Shown here one piece after another: positions 20,762 to 32,100 of a stretch of DNA of 34,454 nucleotides. Source of the stretch: Haplosporangium gracile (Eukaryota > Mortierellomycota > Mortierellomycetes > Mortierellales > Mortierellaceae); assembly GCA_015499985.1 (NCBI GenBank), contig JAAAUF010000328.1:4768-39221 (forward strand), written 5' to 3'. The notes under the pieces were generated by a model. It was not told where the DNA came from. It did not search any database and saw only the letters and a list, made by a program, of their open reading frames with translations. The position numbers and the translations under genes are program-made. Numbering within the stretch: position 1 is the first letter of the stretch; every line of letters begins with the position of its first letter.

Positions 20762-21356
20762 GTGCACATCACCCTCAGTCATTCAACGAATGATCTCCAA
20801 GCAATGACAAAAACTCTTCACACGCTTGCTTGTGTCTTTTTCTTTCCTTCTTTTCCTTCACTTTTTTCTCAGTCTTCTATGTTTACTCAGACGCTTGAAT
20901 TACCAGATCGGAACATCCAAGCAACGCTTCAAATGAAACTCTAATAACTTGACCGTTGGCTCCGAGAGAAAATCGAACAGAGATCTATCAGTTGTACAGA
21001 AATGGGTGTGGACGTGGATGAGAATGAACCGGTATTGCGGCCCTTGATTGACGCTATCGGTATGAGACATAAGGCACTGATGTTGGCTATCGACAAGTTA
21101 GTTAAATGGGTGCAGGATCACAAACAGCAAAAATAGCCCTGAAAGGTGCAGCACTAAATATGCTGGACTGAATGTATCGGATGAAGTAAAGGGGATTGCC
21201 GATATCCAGGACGGTGCAGGCATGGAGAATACTGCTTTTGCTGATCCTGATGCTGATACAATTGCTGACGCTGCTGCGATGGCAGGTTCGGATGGGGGCA
21301 TGTTGCTGTCTCAGCTATTGGAAGATGAACTTGAAACAAACAGGTTCGAGAGAAAT
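20762..21356 (+). CDS. Candidate coiled-coil protein gene, boundaries uncertain
   Basis: Coding-like sequence runs through this region. The clearest join is at a 55-nt intron (21097-21151, GTTAGT...GTGCAG, phase 2). It links MGVDVDENEPVLRPLIDAIG plus MRHKALMLAID to TKYAGLNVSDEVKGIADIQD, then AAAMAGSDGGMLLSQLLEDE. It removes the TAG that would otherwise end the frame at 21134. Upstream, DRNIQATLQMKL is followed by TAA TAA (20942-20947) and then LDRWLREKIEQRS in the same frame, with heptad-like spacing across the stops. Either an intron from about 20838 to about 20960 (CTCTAATAAC would be its branch) spans the stops, or the gene is decaying. The 3' end may splice at GTAGGT (21357), before the T-run. 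Family unknown. Confidence 0.35.
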
Positions 21357-21387
21357 GTAGGTGTAGAACGTGAAAGGCAGGATCGTC

Positions 21388-21409
21388 TTTTTTTTTTTTT
21401 TTTTTTTTT
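21388..21409 (+). repeat. T-homopolymer of about 22 nt
   Basis: A long T-run followed by CATTCAACATATTTGTTAG, which would suit the 3' end of an intron for the candidate gene just upstream. Confidence 0.85.
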
Positions 21410-23552
21410 CATTCAACATATTTGTTAGTGTATTCTTTGCTTCCTCACGCTTTTCCCGCATTGTCAACAAAAAAAAATAAAAAAAAGTTGAATGTGTCGA
21501 CAGTTATTGCAACAATGCTGCACTCTCTTTTGAATACGTGAGGAAGGGAGGAGGAAAAGCTGGCGCACAGAGGTGCAGCAGCAAAAAATAGACGATCTGG
21601 TCTTTGTGAGCTGTTTCAATGGTCAATTAGCAATTAGAAAATGAAAAAAAAATCAGCGCCACTAAATTCTTGAGCTGAGAAAAATTTATTAGGCGATAAA
21701 ACATTGGCGTGCGACACAGTCCCTCTCTTTTTTTCTTGTCCATGATCCGCCACAAAACATGACAAGTGGATTACAACGAATTCTGAGCATGCACAAAACA
21801 AAATCTCCCTGTCAAACCATGGTCTATATTCTCCCTTTTGCCTCCTCTTTGCAGCACAGTATGCACAGATATGGTGAATGAGTCTAAAAAAAAGGTACAA
21901 GATCTTATTTACACGAGGAACCAAAAAAAAAAAAATGCAATTAAAAGTCATGAGCGCATACCTCAAGAAATAAGAAAAGGGAACAGTTCTAATCAGAGAA
22001 AACTCAATGTCAACGCTGAAGGGCTCTACCACACAAAAGACTTTTCTCTTCTATTCTCTTCGTTTTCCCTTCTAAAACTCAATGTCAGTTTGATGTTTGT
22101 GTTCTCTATTGTAATTGAGGGGTGCGTTGGGACGGTCCTATATTTTTTTGTCTCCCAATCCAACGCTAGTTCGAATAAGCGCAGAGAATAAAGCATGCAT
22201 AGGGTCTACGAAAAGCGCACTAAAATGGGACCAATGCAGAGCTAGTGCTTGTTGACATCTCAGTAAGAGGATTTAGAGTCATTTTTCAACCTGCTTGCTT
22301 CCTCTCCGTTGTTCTATTCCCTGACTCTCTCTCTGTCTGCCCTCCTTTCTGTCGTTCTTATTTCTACTTTTCTGTTTTGTTTGCACCTCCCCCTGCCCCT
22401 GTCGTCTGTCAGGGTATATCGAAGAAATACAACAGAAAAACAATCATGAATTAATTCAAGGAGCGGGAGAAAGTTGTATTGCGTCAACTCCGGGATTTCC
22501 TTCTGTTGTGGGCGTACAAATATGCAAAAATGCACAACGACCGTAATGAGAACAACGCGAACATAGTTGTTGCGAGAGAAGGAAGGCCCCCGTCTCGCCC
22601 TCGCAAATAGTTAACCCTTAAATCTTGAATATGCAAAACCACAATTTTGCATGCTTTACTCTCCCCCTAAGCTGTCAACACAAAGCAAGAGAAGAAAGAT
22701 AGAAATATTGACGGATTGAGACTAGAGCGATTTTTTTTTTTTTACCGCCCAACGAACAAACGAAGGAAAGAACGGTAACAACGACATCAATGTGCGTGGA
22801 CTCATTCTCTGCCACACCAACCTCCCATCTCCCACTTCCGATGTCTTAGTTCAAAACACTCCTTCTATCCTTCTTCCAAACCCCTTGACTCGAACTAGTT
22901 TCGACTCAACTTCATCTTTCCCTACCTAAAAACCAATTAATGGGCCGTTGGCAAAATGGCGATGCGGATCAAATTCACAAGTGTCATCTCTCTTCAACTA
23001 GATCCAAGTTGGTCCTATGGCTAGCAAATCATATCCCACGCCTAATAAGCCCCAACACTAGTGCCATGCGAATAATCCGAGACACACGACAATGATGATG
23101 GCCCAAAAAAAACAGTAAAATGGGGACTTTTAGGAGATCCCATGAAAAAGAATGACGATGATGGCTTTTTTTTTGTCTTTCTTGGCTTGAGTGGGCGGCA
23201 AACCATTGTGAAGAAGAATGTGGATATGGGCGAGGATAGGAGAAGGAGGAGGCGGTTCTGGTTAGCCGAGGATCAGGAGGGGTGTCGAGTCATGGGAACT
23301 GTGATGATGATGATGATTGATGAGAAGAAGGAGGATGTCTATGACGATACCTTTTGTGATGTCGTGTCCTTTTCTTTCTGCTTGTCTCCGATATCCAAAA
23401 TAGTGAAGAATGATGGATGGGTATCGTCATTTGTGCAAATAAAAAATGGCCAGGGGAAGAGGAAAGGAAAAAAAAAGAAGGGTTAAAAAAAACCAGGGTC
23501 TAAGGGTGTTATTGACATCAAAACATAAAATACAAACATTGAAGGCGGTCAT

Positions 23553-23650
23553 GAACGCTCAAAAAATATGCACGTCCGATAAATTTTATTTTGGGTTTAA
23601 TGAGAAATTCAGAAAAAAATTTATCGGACGTGCATATTTTTTGAGCGTTC
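23553..23650. repeat. Perfect 34-bp inverted repeat abutting the assembly gap
   Basis: The left arm (23553-23586, beginning GAACGCTCAAAAAATATGCA) and right arm (23617-23650) are exact reverse complements, separated by a 30-nt A/T-rich loop. The right arm ends exactly at the first N. It could be a genuine hairpin, a transposon end or a fold-back assembly artefact. Confidence 0.9.
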
Positions 23651-23660
23651 NNNNNNNNNN
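23651..23660. other. Assembly gap (10 N)
   Basis: Ten N bases, probably a fixed-size placeholder; the true distance between the flanks is unknown. Confidence 0.98.
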
Positions 23661-26600
23661 AAAAAAAAAGATGCCTTGCCTGTTGTTACCCAGGCGACTC
23701 CAGCCTACATACCCCCATGATCCCATGCATGTAAGGATCCAGGTATGAAGTAATTGTTCATTAAGAAAAAAAAAACGGAGCCTCAAATATAATAATGGAT
23801 AGACGCTTGATTGAAAGAAGGTTGCTTTTGATTCCATTCGGTCATTAAGATGTGGTAAGGGTAAACTTGCTCCGGATTCATTTGACACATGTGCTGTTCT
23901 CACCCCTCCGTTCCTTTCGTTCTTTTCTTTCTCCTGTCTTCACCCAGTATCTCACTAGTGAGCGACCAAGCGTACACACTTGGTGCGGTTACATCCTTGT
24001 GCATAGTATTGGCTAGAGAAATATGGCTAGAGAACATAAAAGATGTATAATGGGCTGCCAGCAAGTTCACTGTTCGATTTTTTAGTCCCGATTCTTTTAG
24101 GATGCTCTTTCTCACTATCGAAGGAGAGTAGTGGAGAAGAGAGAAAGTAAGAGGAGGAGGAAGTCGTCATCACATAGTTAGTTTTTTATTTGATTCCATT
24201 CTTTCCGGCAGCGCTGCTGCAAAGACATAAGACGAGGAAAAAGAAGAGTCGACAACTTTTCAACGACAAGGGCAAAGCAATGCGACCCTGTCATTCAGAA
24301 AAGAGAAACGGGTCCGTTGAAATCTTACTGGACATAGATGGCGTATGACGCGTTTTGTGCTGGGAGACGAAAGGGCGCTGGGTGTCCGAAGAGAAGGTAA
24401 GGAAGGGAAAAGGGAGAAAAAAAATGATTAGTGATGTCATTTTCATTTCTGATTGAATTGATTTCTTATTTTAAATATATATAAATATATATTTGAGCAA
24501 AGAGAGAAAGGGGGCACAGGCAAAGGCAAGGGACAAAAATGGAGAGGGAAAAGGAGTGTGCACAAATAAAAGGAAGCATAGAAGAGCAAAATAAAGACAA
24601 ACGAGTTTCTTGGATTATAAACAAGTTGTTTCCCTTTTCTATGCTCTCTCTTTTTGTTTGTAGGAGATAACAACAACAAAGAAAGAAAAAAAAAGGAGCG
24701 ATGATCGAACTATGCACCTCGAAAACAGAAGGGGAGGATTGTCTCCCAGAAAGAGATATCCTCCTTCCGCCCCTCTTCGCTTCTGTGTTGAGTCATTTTG
24801 CTTATATCGCTGCCTTTTGCCTGCTTGCTTGCTGTTGCACTCATTGGAGGGAAGTAGGTACAGTACTGTACGTCCTTGAATGCAGGAGTAACCTGAATTG
24901 CAAAAAGTGGCAGCTCGGTGAGAATGGTTGGTTGTGCTTTGCATTTACGTACCTTACGTACGAGCGAGCTGCAACGATGAACAATCTGTCATTTATCTCT
25001 CTGGTTTGTTAGACTTACGAGACGCGTAGGCGCGTAGGGTGATTGGCTTGCTGCTGTACAACGTTGTTTGTATTCATTCATATCCGAACACTAGATACGG
25101 ACAGGATGCACCGACCTTAAAGAGAAATGTGATGGACGGAAGAAGTACAGGAGAGAAAGAGAAAAGGGTACTTGAAAGGTGTTGAGGTTGGATGGGAATA
25201 AGAATCTGGGCTAGGAAAGGGACACACTTGTTGTGGTTGTTGCTGGTTTAGAGAATAACGACATATGTCTCGGGGAGATCTGACCCGAGAAAAAAAATAA
25301 GGCAAACAATTGACACCTCTTTTGTCAAACAAAGAAAGTTTGATGTCTGCACTCTTTTCTCCATTCTTGAAGGAGAAAAGAGCATAGAATGAATGAAATG
25401 GCTCCACCGCGGGTATGGTGAAGGTTAGTAAAGTGAAAAGTGAGAGAAGAGAAGTAAGAAAGCGAAGCGTACGACTCCTTAGATCGGAGTAAAGATGGTA
25501 GCGTGTGCAAGGGTGAGAACAGAGTAGATGGAACTGTGGCGCATGGACTCGTTTTTTCAAACAACTCTTCTCATACCAATGCCCCCCCCCCTCCCCAAAT
25601 GCTAATGCCCAATGCAAAAGTAAGAATATGTTGTCTTGCATGCATTCTCTCTTTTTTACCACCCCATGCTTCTGTGTCCTTCTTTCTCTCTTTCTCTTTC
25701 TTTTCGCTTTTCTCTTTTCTTCAATTTTACTTTCTAATCTCTTTTTGACGATTATCAACTTTGTCAATCTCATTATCCAATCGATATTCCTTCCTTAGTA
25801 CAAAAGTCAATCCACCCTCTCCCTCTCCCCTTTTCCTTTTTCCTGTTAACTCCTTCTCAGTCCGCGCCAATCATTGCCACCCTTCTACCGTTTAAATCCT
25901 CTTTCCAACCATTCTCATTCACGTAGGTCGCCCTCTCGCCTCACTATTTCCTCGCAACACCCGATAATCAACCACTCACGTCAGTCTTCTTGTCAGTAAG
26001 CTAGTCAGTTCGTCTGTGACAATCGTATCTTGCTCTCTCCGCTTTACTTGCCGACCTTTGTCAGTTGCATTCACGCACATTCACAAAGAGAAGGAAAGTT
26101 GCATAGTTTGTATCCGAGTGTTTTTTCGCATGTCGAAATATCTCCGCATTGTCTAACTCCATACGTATTCCCCGCACCTTTTCTTTTTCTTTTTCTCTTT
26201 GCCTGCATTTCTTTTTTTTTCTCCCTTTTGATCTCCTTCTTGTCTTTCTCTCCTTATTTTTACATCTTTCTCTTCAATCTGCAGGTCGCATGTGCCCAGG
26301 AATATCTTTGTTGTTTACTCAGCAAATAGAGCAAAGATCAACACTTTTTTCTTTTTTTTTTTTCTTGTTTATCTGACAGGCAAAGAGCATCATTTGCAGG
26401 TAAGCGATGTAAAAATAAGCATGCCGAAGAGGAAAGAGGATGAAAAAAAGATGGGAAATGACGGTGTTAATGGAGTTAGAGAAAAGAGCAGGTGGTGCTG
26501 ACAACAAAAAAGGGAAAAAAAAGGGAGAGACGCAAGTGCCTCCTGTACTCGATCTTCGAAAACATTGGCAAGAGAGAAAGAGAAAGAGAGAGAGGTAGCC

Positions 26601-27180
26601 ACCACGATTGACAACATAACGGCGAATTGACAGCAAAAAGAAGAGAAGGAAGGAAGGAAGGTCGGAGCCATTTATAAGCACTTTGTGTGCGTGTGCACTA
26701 AAAAAATATTTTTGAGTTGTGAATTTGGAGCTGCAGTGCGATGTCATCGCCTGAGTTGACAGACTGAGTGTAGAGTGAGAGACAACCAACAAACTATTTC
26801 AGATATATTTTCTATTCAATTGCTACTTACTTACTTATTCAAGTCAGTCGGTCAGTAGTCCTTTTCCATTGCATTTGACTGGGCGTGTTTCCCCCCTTTT
26901 GTCATCCTTTCTCTCTTTCTCTCTCTTTTCTTTTCCAACAAAATTATTTTACTTCTCTTCTCTTCTCTTCCTTTCCTCTTTATTCTTCGTCATCCTTTTT
27001 GTTTTGTTTTGTCAGTTTATTCATCTTTAATCTTCATTCACATTACTTTCTACTCTCGCCTTTCATTAATACCAACTCCTTCTCTTCCCCTTCGATCATC
27101 GACATTCACATTCACACCCTCACTCACTCATCAACACTCTCCCTTCACTTTCATACAATCACATCGACACTCTCCTTTAC

Positions 27181-27230
27181 ACATACTTACGCATACACAT
27201 ACGCATACACATACACACACACACACTCAC
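27181..27230 (+). repeat. (CATACA)n/(CA)n microsatellite
   Basis: Imperfect CATACA units lead into a pure CA run, within the pyrimidine-rich upstream region of the kinase gene. Confidence 0.85.
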
Positions 27231-28140
27231 TCTCGCTCACTCCACTCTACTCTCCACTCTACTCCACACTCGGACAGCCATTTACAGCAACACAGCAGCA
27301 ACAACTACAGTAATCACTTACACACACATACTCCCGTCCTTTTCTCCGACTCGGTCCACTCCTCTCCTTCCCAGCACTTCACTACTTCCCTTCCTTCCCA
27401 CTCACTCGATTGACTGTCTCTCCCTTCACAACTCTCTCTTTTGGTAAGCAGCAACAGCAACAACAAATAATTCTGGCTTCTGGCTCACCCAAAACCCACT
27501 CCACGCCGCTCCTCTCTCTTTCATACAACATATTCGTTTACATAACACAAACACACACACTTTCAAGACAGCACATAACGCATACGACACTGCCACATTT
27601 GCCCTTTCCGAACAATGCTCTCTCTCTCATTCTCCACCACTTCTCCATTGTTCTCCTCCACTTCACCTCGGTCTCTCATCATACACGCACACGCACATAT
27701 TACTTTGTGTTTCTTTTCCTTCCCTCCCAAGAATATCCGATTTTTTATTTTCTCTTTCCCTCTCTCTTTCTCTCATGCGTGCCATATCACTCTCACACAC
27801 TATCAAACATCATACCCGCCAAACACAAAATCAACACCCATAACATACTAACAAACAACAAACACAAAAAGCAATCTATTGTCATTTCCCTCTAATGGAC
27901 AGGAGGGATACAGCTGGGCGGCTATTATTAATTCAATGGATTGATGATCGTGCATCAAACATTCAATTTGCTCTCAGCCCTTATTCCCTTTTACTCTCTT
28001 TCTCTCTCTCTCTCTGTTCTTCGATAATGTGTTTCCTTCCTTGGGTGAGGGAGAATATTACTTACACCACAGCACCAACAACTCTCCACAACCAGTTAAC
28101 CAGACAACCAGTCAACTCTCTTTCATACACATTCATCCAT

Positions 28141-28162
28141 ATGATGATGATGATGATGATGA
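28141..28162 (+). repeat. (ATG)7 microsatellite
   Basis: Seven consecutive ATG triplets. If present in the leader RNA they would supply several upstream start codons in one frame. Confidence 0.9.
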
Positions 28163-28526
28163 ATATTTTCACCCCTTTATTTTGGGCTACTTTTCGTTTT
28201 ACTTGGAAGGAAGAGGGTAGAGGGAAAACAGACTGGGTAGAATTGACATACAAGAGAAGGAAGATACAGTCAAACCGCAGGTTAACAACAACAAGCAACA
28301 AAAAGCAATAACAAGAGGTAGAGAGGTGAATAAAAGTGAGCAAAAAGGAGTCCGAGGCGTCGGATGATATCAAGCCTGCATTATCAACGAAGAGCAAAGA
28401 CGACCCAAAAAGAGTAATTCAACGAACAATGGCTTTGTGGACCTGTCTCATCTTGTCGTATGTGTCCTCTTATCCCGCCTTTTAGTTTCTTGTGGATGTT
28501 GTTCCCTTTTCTGTCTCTCTTTCCTA

Positions 28527-28551
28527 TGTCTGTCTGTCTGTCTGTCTGTCT
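28527..28551 (+). repeat. (TGTC)n microsatellite
   Basis: About six consecutive TGTC/TCTG units on the plus strand within the upstream region of the kinase gene. Confidence 0.85.
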
Positions 28552-29159
28552 ATGGTGTGTGTTGTGTGGTGAGAAAAAAGAAGAAAGACAATTCAAGACA
28601 CTCAATTGCATCTGCAGTCAATTAAAAAAGACAGGGTAAAAAAAAGGCTACAAACAAACAACGTGGACAAGGGAACAAAGCAACTCTTTCCTTTCTTTTT
28701 ATTGCTTATCCATCCACTCTCCTTGCACCTTTACTCCACCCACCATGCACACATCCCTATGATATGCATATTAGGCGCATACACAGATTCATACATACAT
28801 ATCGATCACATTCAATTCAATCCACACTCTTCTTTCCTCTTTACTCTCCACCCCCCTTCCTTTCCTTCTTTTTCCCTTCCATTCCCTACCCTTCATCCAT
28901 CCCCTTTTCACTCTCTCTTCATTGAACAACAATCCGTCAATCCTCTCTATCTACCCATCTCTCTGACAAAGAAAAAAGTTTGGCTAATCTCTCCCCTTCA
29001 TTATTAGCCATTATTACTTTTATTATTATTAGGTTGGGGTAACGACATCCTTTCCTTTCTTCTTTGATCTTCGTTTTCACGCTCTTTTCTTTTCTATCTT
29101 TTCCGATTCTCCACCTTGCCTGCACAAACAATAAACCAGCACACCTGCTCCCTGTGGAC

Positions 29160-32100
29160 ATGGATCCGGACCCTGTCTTCACCACCACCTCCTCTACTCC
29201 TTCCTCCTCGATCGACCCTGTTTCTCCTGATATGGCCCTAGCCACGACCACGTCAACCACAACAGCAACGAGTGCAGCCATGGCCAAACAGTCGACAAGT
29301 ACAACTTCAACCTGTCTAGAATCAAGCGACGACGCAGAACCTCATTTTACACTTTCAGACAACAACGCCAACAACAAACACGAGAAGAATTCATCCATCG
29401 TCACCGCCAGCACCAACACCACCACCACCTCTTTGACCTTCTCCTCGAACTCGACCTCGACTACAACAACGACCTCAGAGAGCCCAATGGATGCTACTAC
29501 TAATACGGCAGCAACCACAGCAGCAGCAAAGGAATCGGTTACTATCATTCCATCAATAGCAAATCCTTCTACTGCTTCACTAAGGAGCTTGACCTCGTCT
29601 TGTTCCTCATCTCCATCGGCCTTCTTTTCCAACTCGTCTCCATCCTCTACTATCACCCATCGATCGATGTCTCCCCCAGGTAAACAAATAATTACAATGC
29701 AATTACACACACAGCTCCGCACCGCGCTGTACACTCTTGTTCTTTCTCCCCTGTACCACTTTTTTTTGAACACTCTTCTCGATCGAACGACGGACATGCA
29801 CTCTCACAACCAATCAACAGTACTGGGTGGAAATACAGTCAATTGAGAGCCGTATCATGTCATTCCCGAACGACATTGAGATAATGAACTTATTTTTTTG
29901 CCCTCTCCAATCCTTTCATGTTGACGGGTTGTGTGCTCCCCTTTATCCTCTTTACCATTCGAACAAGCTAACACGACGCTTATTTTCCCTTTCTTCCTTT
30001 TCCTCCATATTGCTCGCCTTTGACAAGGTTCCAAGGCATCCTTGGCCTCGAAGAGACCCGCCGCCCGCACAATGTCGCTCTCCTCTTCCTCATCTTCCAG
30101 CACGCCGGATTTGTTGCGCCGCCAAAGCAGCTCGTCCAGCACCACATTCACAGCGTCAAGAGTCAGCTCCTCATCCTACATTTCGTCCAAGAACAGCGAT
30201 CCAATGCAAGGGCCCCATCAGATCAGTTTCTCGTCCTTTTTGCTCTGGCTCAAGGAGCATCCAGCCTCTTCCAAGATCGGCTCTGAAAATCTGGCCCGGT
30301 TCCTCTTGGTGAAGAGTGTCTCACTTATTGCCGCTTGCCTCGGTTGTGTCTACGGACTTGTCTTTGACCGACAGCTGTCCATCTCTGCCTGCTCGTTACT
30401 CCTGTTCTTCTTGCCGGCGGTCCAAGGGTTCACTGGTGCGACTCGTTTCTGTGGTCTAATCCTTTCGCTTGCCCTCGCTTCAGTCTTTCTCAACTTCCAG
30501 ACGCGATCCATGCCCTTAGTCGGCCCTAGTCTCGAGACCACGCTCCTCTTTGGCCTACCTATGGTGACAGGGATGCTTGTCGGTCGCAAGGTCGGCCTGG
30601 CCACCTGTATCGCCGTTATCTATTATTCCATCGAGGAGTACCGCTCCAAGACCCTGGTAAGTCATCCAGACTCCACGATTCCGTGTCTTTTTCTTGTGAA
30701 CTCCCTTCGTCCCCAGCAATGATCAACAACAAAATACCATTCGCAACCGCTTTACCCTCGCCCTGAAGATCTATTCTTGTTTGAACACCAACATACTCCC
30801 CCTTGATTCTCCTTAAACTAACGAATAGGCTATCCGTTCTTTTTTGTGATAACTACTAGAATGCCAACCTCTCGGAGGACGAGGCTTCCCGCCTTTGGGC
30901 TGGCTTTGGTGCCTACTGGATCTTTCTCTTGTTTATGGGTGCCTTGACGTGTCTCTATCAGTGGTGTGTCGAGGTTTGCGTGCGAGATGCCAACCTTTTC
31001 AAGGACATTGCGGTTGCCAACGCAAAGTCCAAGGACGGTGTCGTCTCGTCGGTATCCCACGAATTGAGGTAATTATCGCTGTGTAAATGAACTACTCCTT
31101 GCTGACTGTTAGTTTTTGCATTTGGTTGCTTTTTTCTTGTTCTATTATGAAACGTTTCAGCTAAACCATTCGCATTTGTGCTGATGCGACTGTCTCCAAT
31201 AGAACTCCCCTCGCTGCATTGATTGGCTGGACTGAGCTCTTGATGAGCGACCAAACCCTCAGCTCAAGCGCACAGTCGACCGTCTCGATGTTGCACTCTT
31301 CGACCCTCTCACTCCTGACCATCCTCAATGCCCTGCTGGATGTCTCCAAGGTATCCGCAGCAAAGATGACCAACTGCAGCCAAAACTTCAACCTGCACGA
31401 TCTCGTCCTCGACACCGCCAGAATGATGACAGGTCTCTCTGGCACCCGTACCGTTGAGCTGTTGGTTGACTTTAACGCCCAAGTTCCTGAACTTGTCCGT
31501 GCCGACCCCGGAATCATCAAACAAGTCCTTGGCAACCTCATCTCCAACGCCATCAAGGTAACCTATATATCTATCATTTTATTTTATTTTATTTTATTTT
31601 TTGCCTTTTAGCCATTTTATGCCTGACACTTGTTTGTTCTCTTAATCTACACTAGTTCACTGATGTCGGTTATGTTAATGTCGGAGTTTCCCTCAAGGAC
31701 GAGGACGATGACACGGTGACAGTGGAGTTTGTAGTTCAGGACACCGGCAAGGGTATTGCAGAGGGGCAAAAGGACAAACTTTTCTGCGAGTTTAGTCAAG
31801 TCGAGGGCGGCAACTGCAAGAACCACGAGGCAGGAACCGGCCTCGGTCTCTTTTTGGTCAAGAATCTGGTCGAGGTCATGAGCGGCACTGTCTTTGTCGA
31901 CAGCAAGCTGGGCGTCGGATCGACCTTTGGATTCGAGATCAAGATGGAGAAACAGTATCTGGCTTTTAGAACTCCCGGTTATGATCATGTTGTGACCGTT
32001 TCCTCCGCCTTCCCTACCGCCGGCCAAAACATGAACCTCCTCTCGCCTATGATTCCTGTTACTCCCGGCCTGGCCCGAAGCACCACCCCTCGTCCTATGA

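Larger units (their letters stand above)
21410..25750. other. Long gene-poor, A/T-rich region
   Basis: No complete gene is visible. It contains the hairpin and the N gap (listed separately), AT-rich sequence (24470-24495), and scattered weak signals. A short ORF MAMRIKFTSVISLQLDPSWS starts at 22955 in good ATG context. A plus-strand open stretch at about 22745-22930 includes TNLPSPTSDVLVQNTP. A minus-strand piece at 24390-24325 reads FGHPAPFRLPAQNASYAIYV and ends in TAA, without an AG acceptor. The longest frame (25773-25117, minus) is rich in Lys/Arg runs and low-complexity stretches and is not convincing. Confidence 0.5.
25751..29159 (+). other. Pyrimidine-rich upstream region and probable long leader of the hybrid kinase
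   Basis: The plus strand is strongly C/T- and CA-rich from about 25770 to 26270 and again from about 26880 to 29150, with CA-type, ATG and TCTG microsatellites. Frames here translate to Ser/Leu/Phe/Thr/His runs and are not genes. A clear 3' splice-like site (TTATTATTATTAG, AG at 29031-29032) lies about 130 bp before the kinase ATG, suggesting an intron in the 5' leader. Where transcription starts cannot be told. Confidence 0.5.

Noticed and set aside
21097..21151. Programmed +1 frameshift at AAA-TAG-C
   Set aside because: A 55-nt intron with a GTTAGT donor and GCAG acceptor restores frame more simply.
24701..25012. 103-codon plus-strand frame with Cys-rich hydrophobic stretch
   Set aside because: No splice context, homologous motif or supporting codon pattern; likely chance.
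25117..25773. 218-codon minus-strand frame
   Set aside because: It begins with Lys/Arg runs that are the antisense of a CT-rich tract and shows no domain or convincing codon pattern.
26885..27895. Plus-strand Ser/Thr/His/Leu-rich frames upstream of the kinase
   Set aside because: Compositional products of CT/CA-rich sequence; overlapping frames look equally open.
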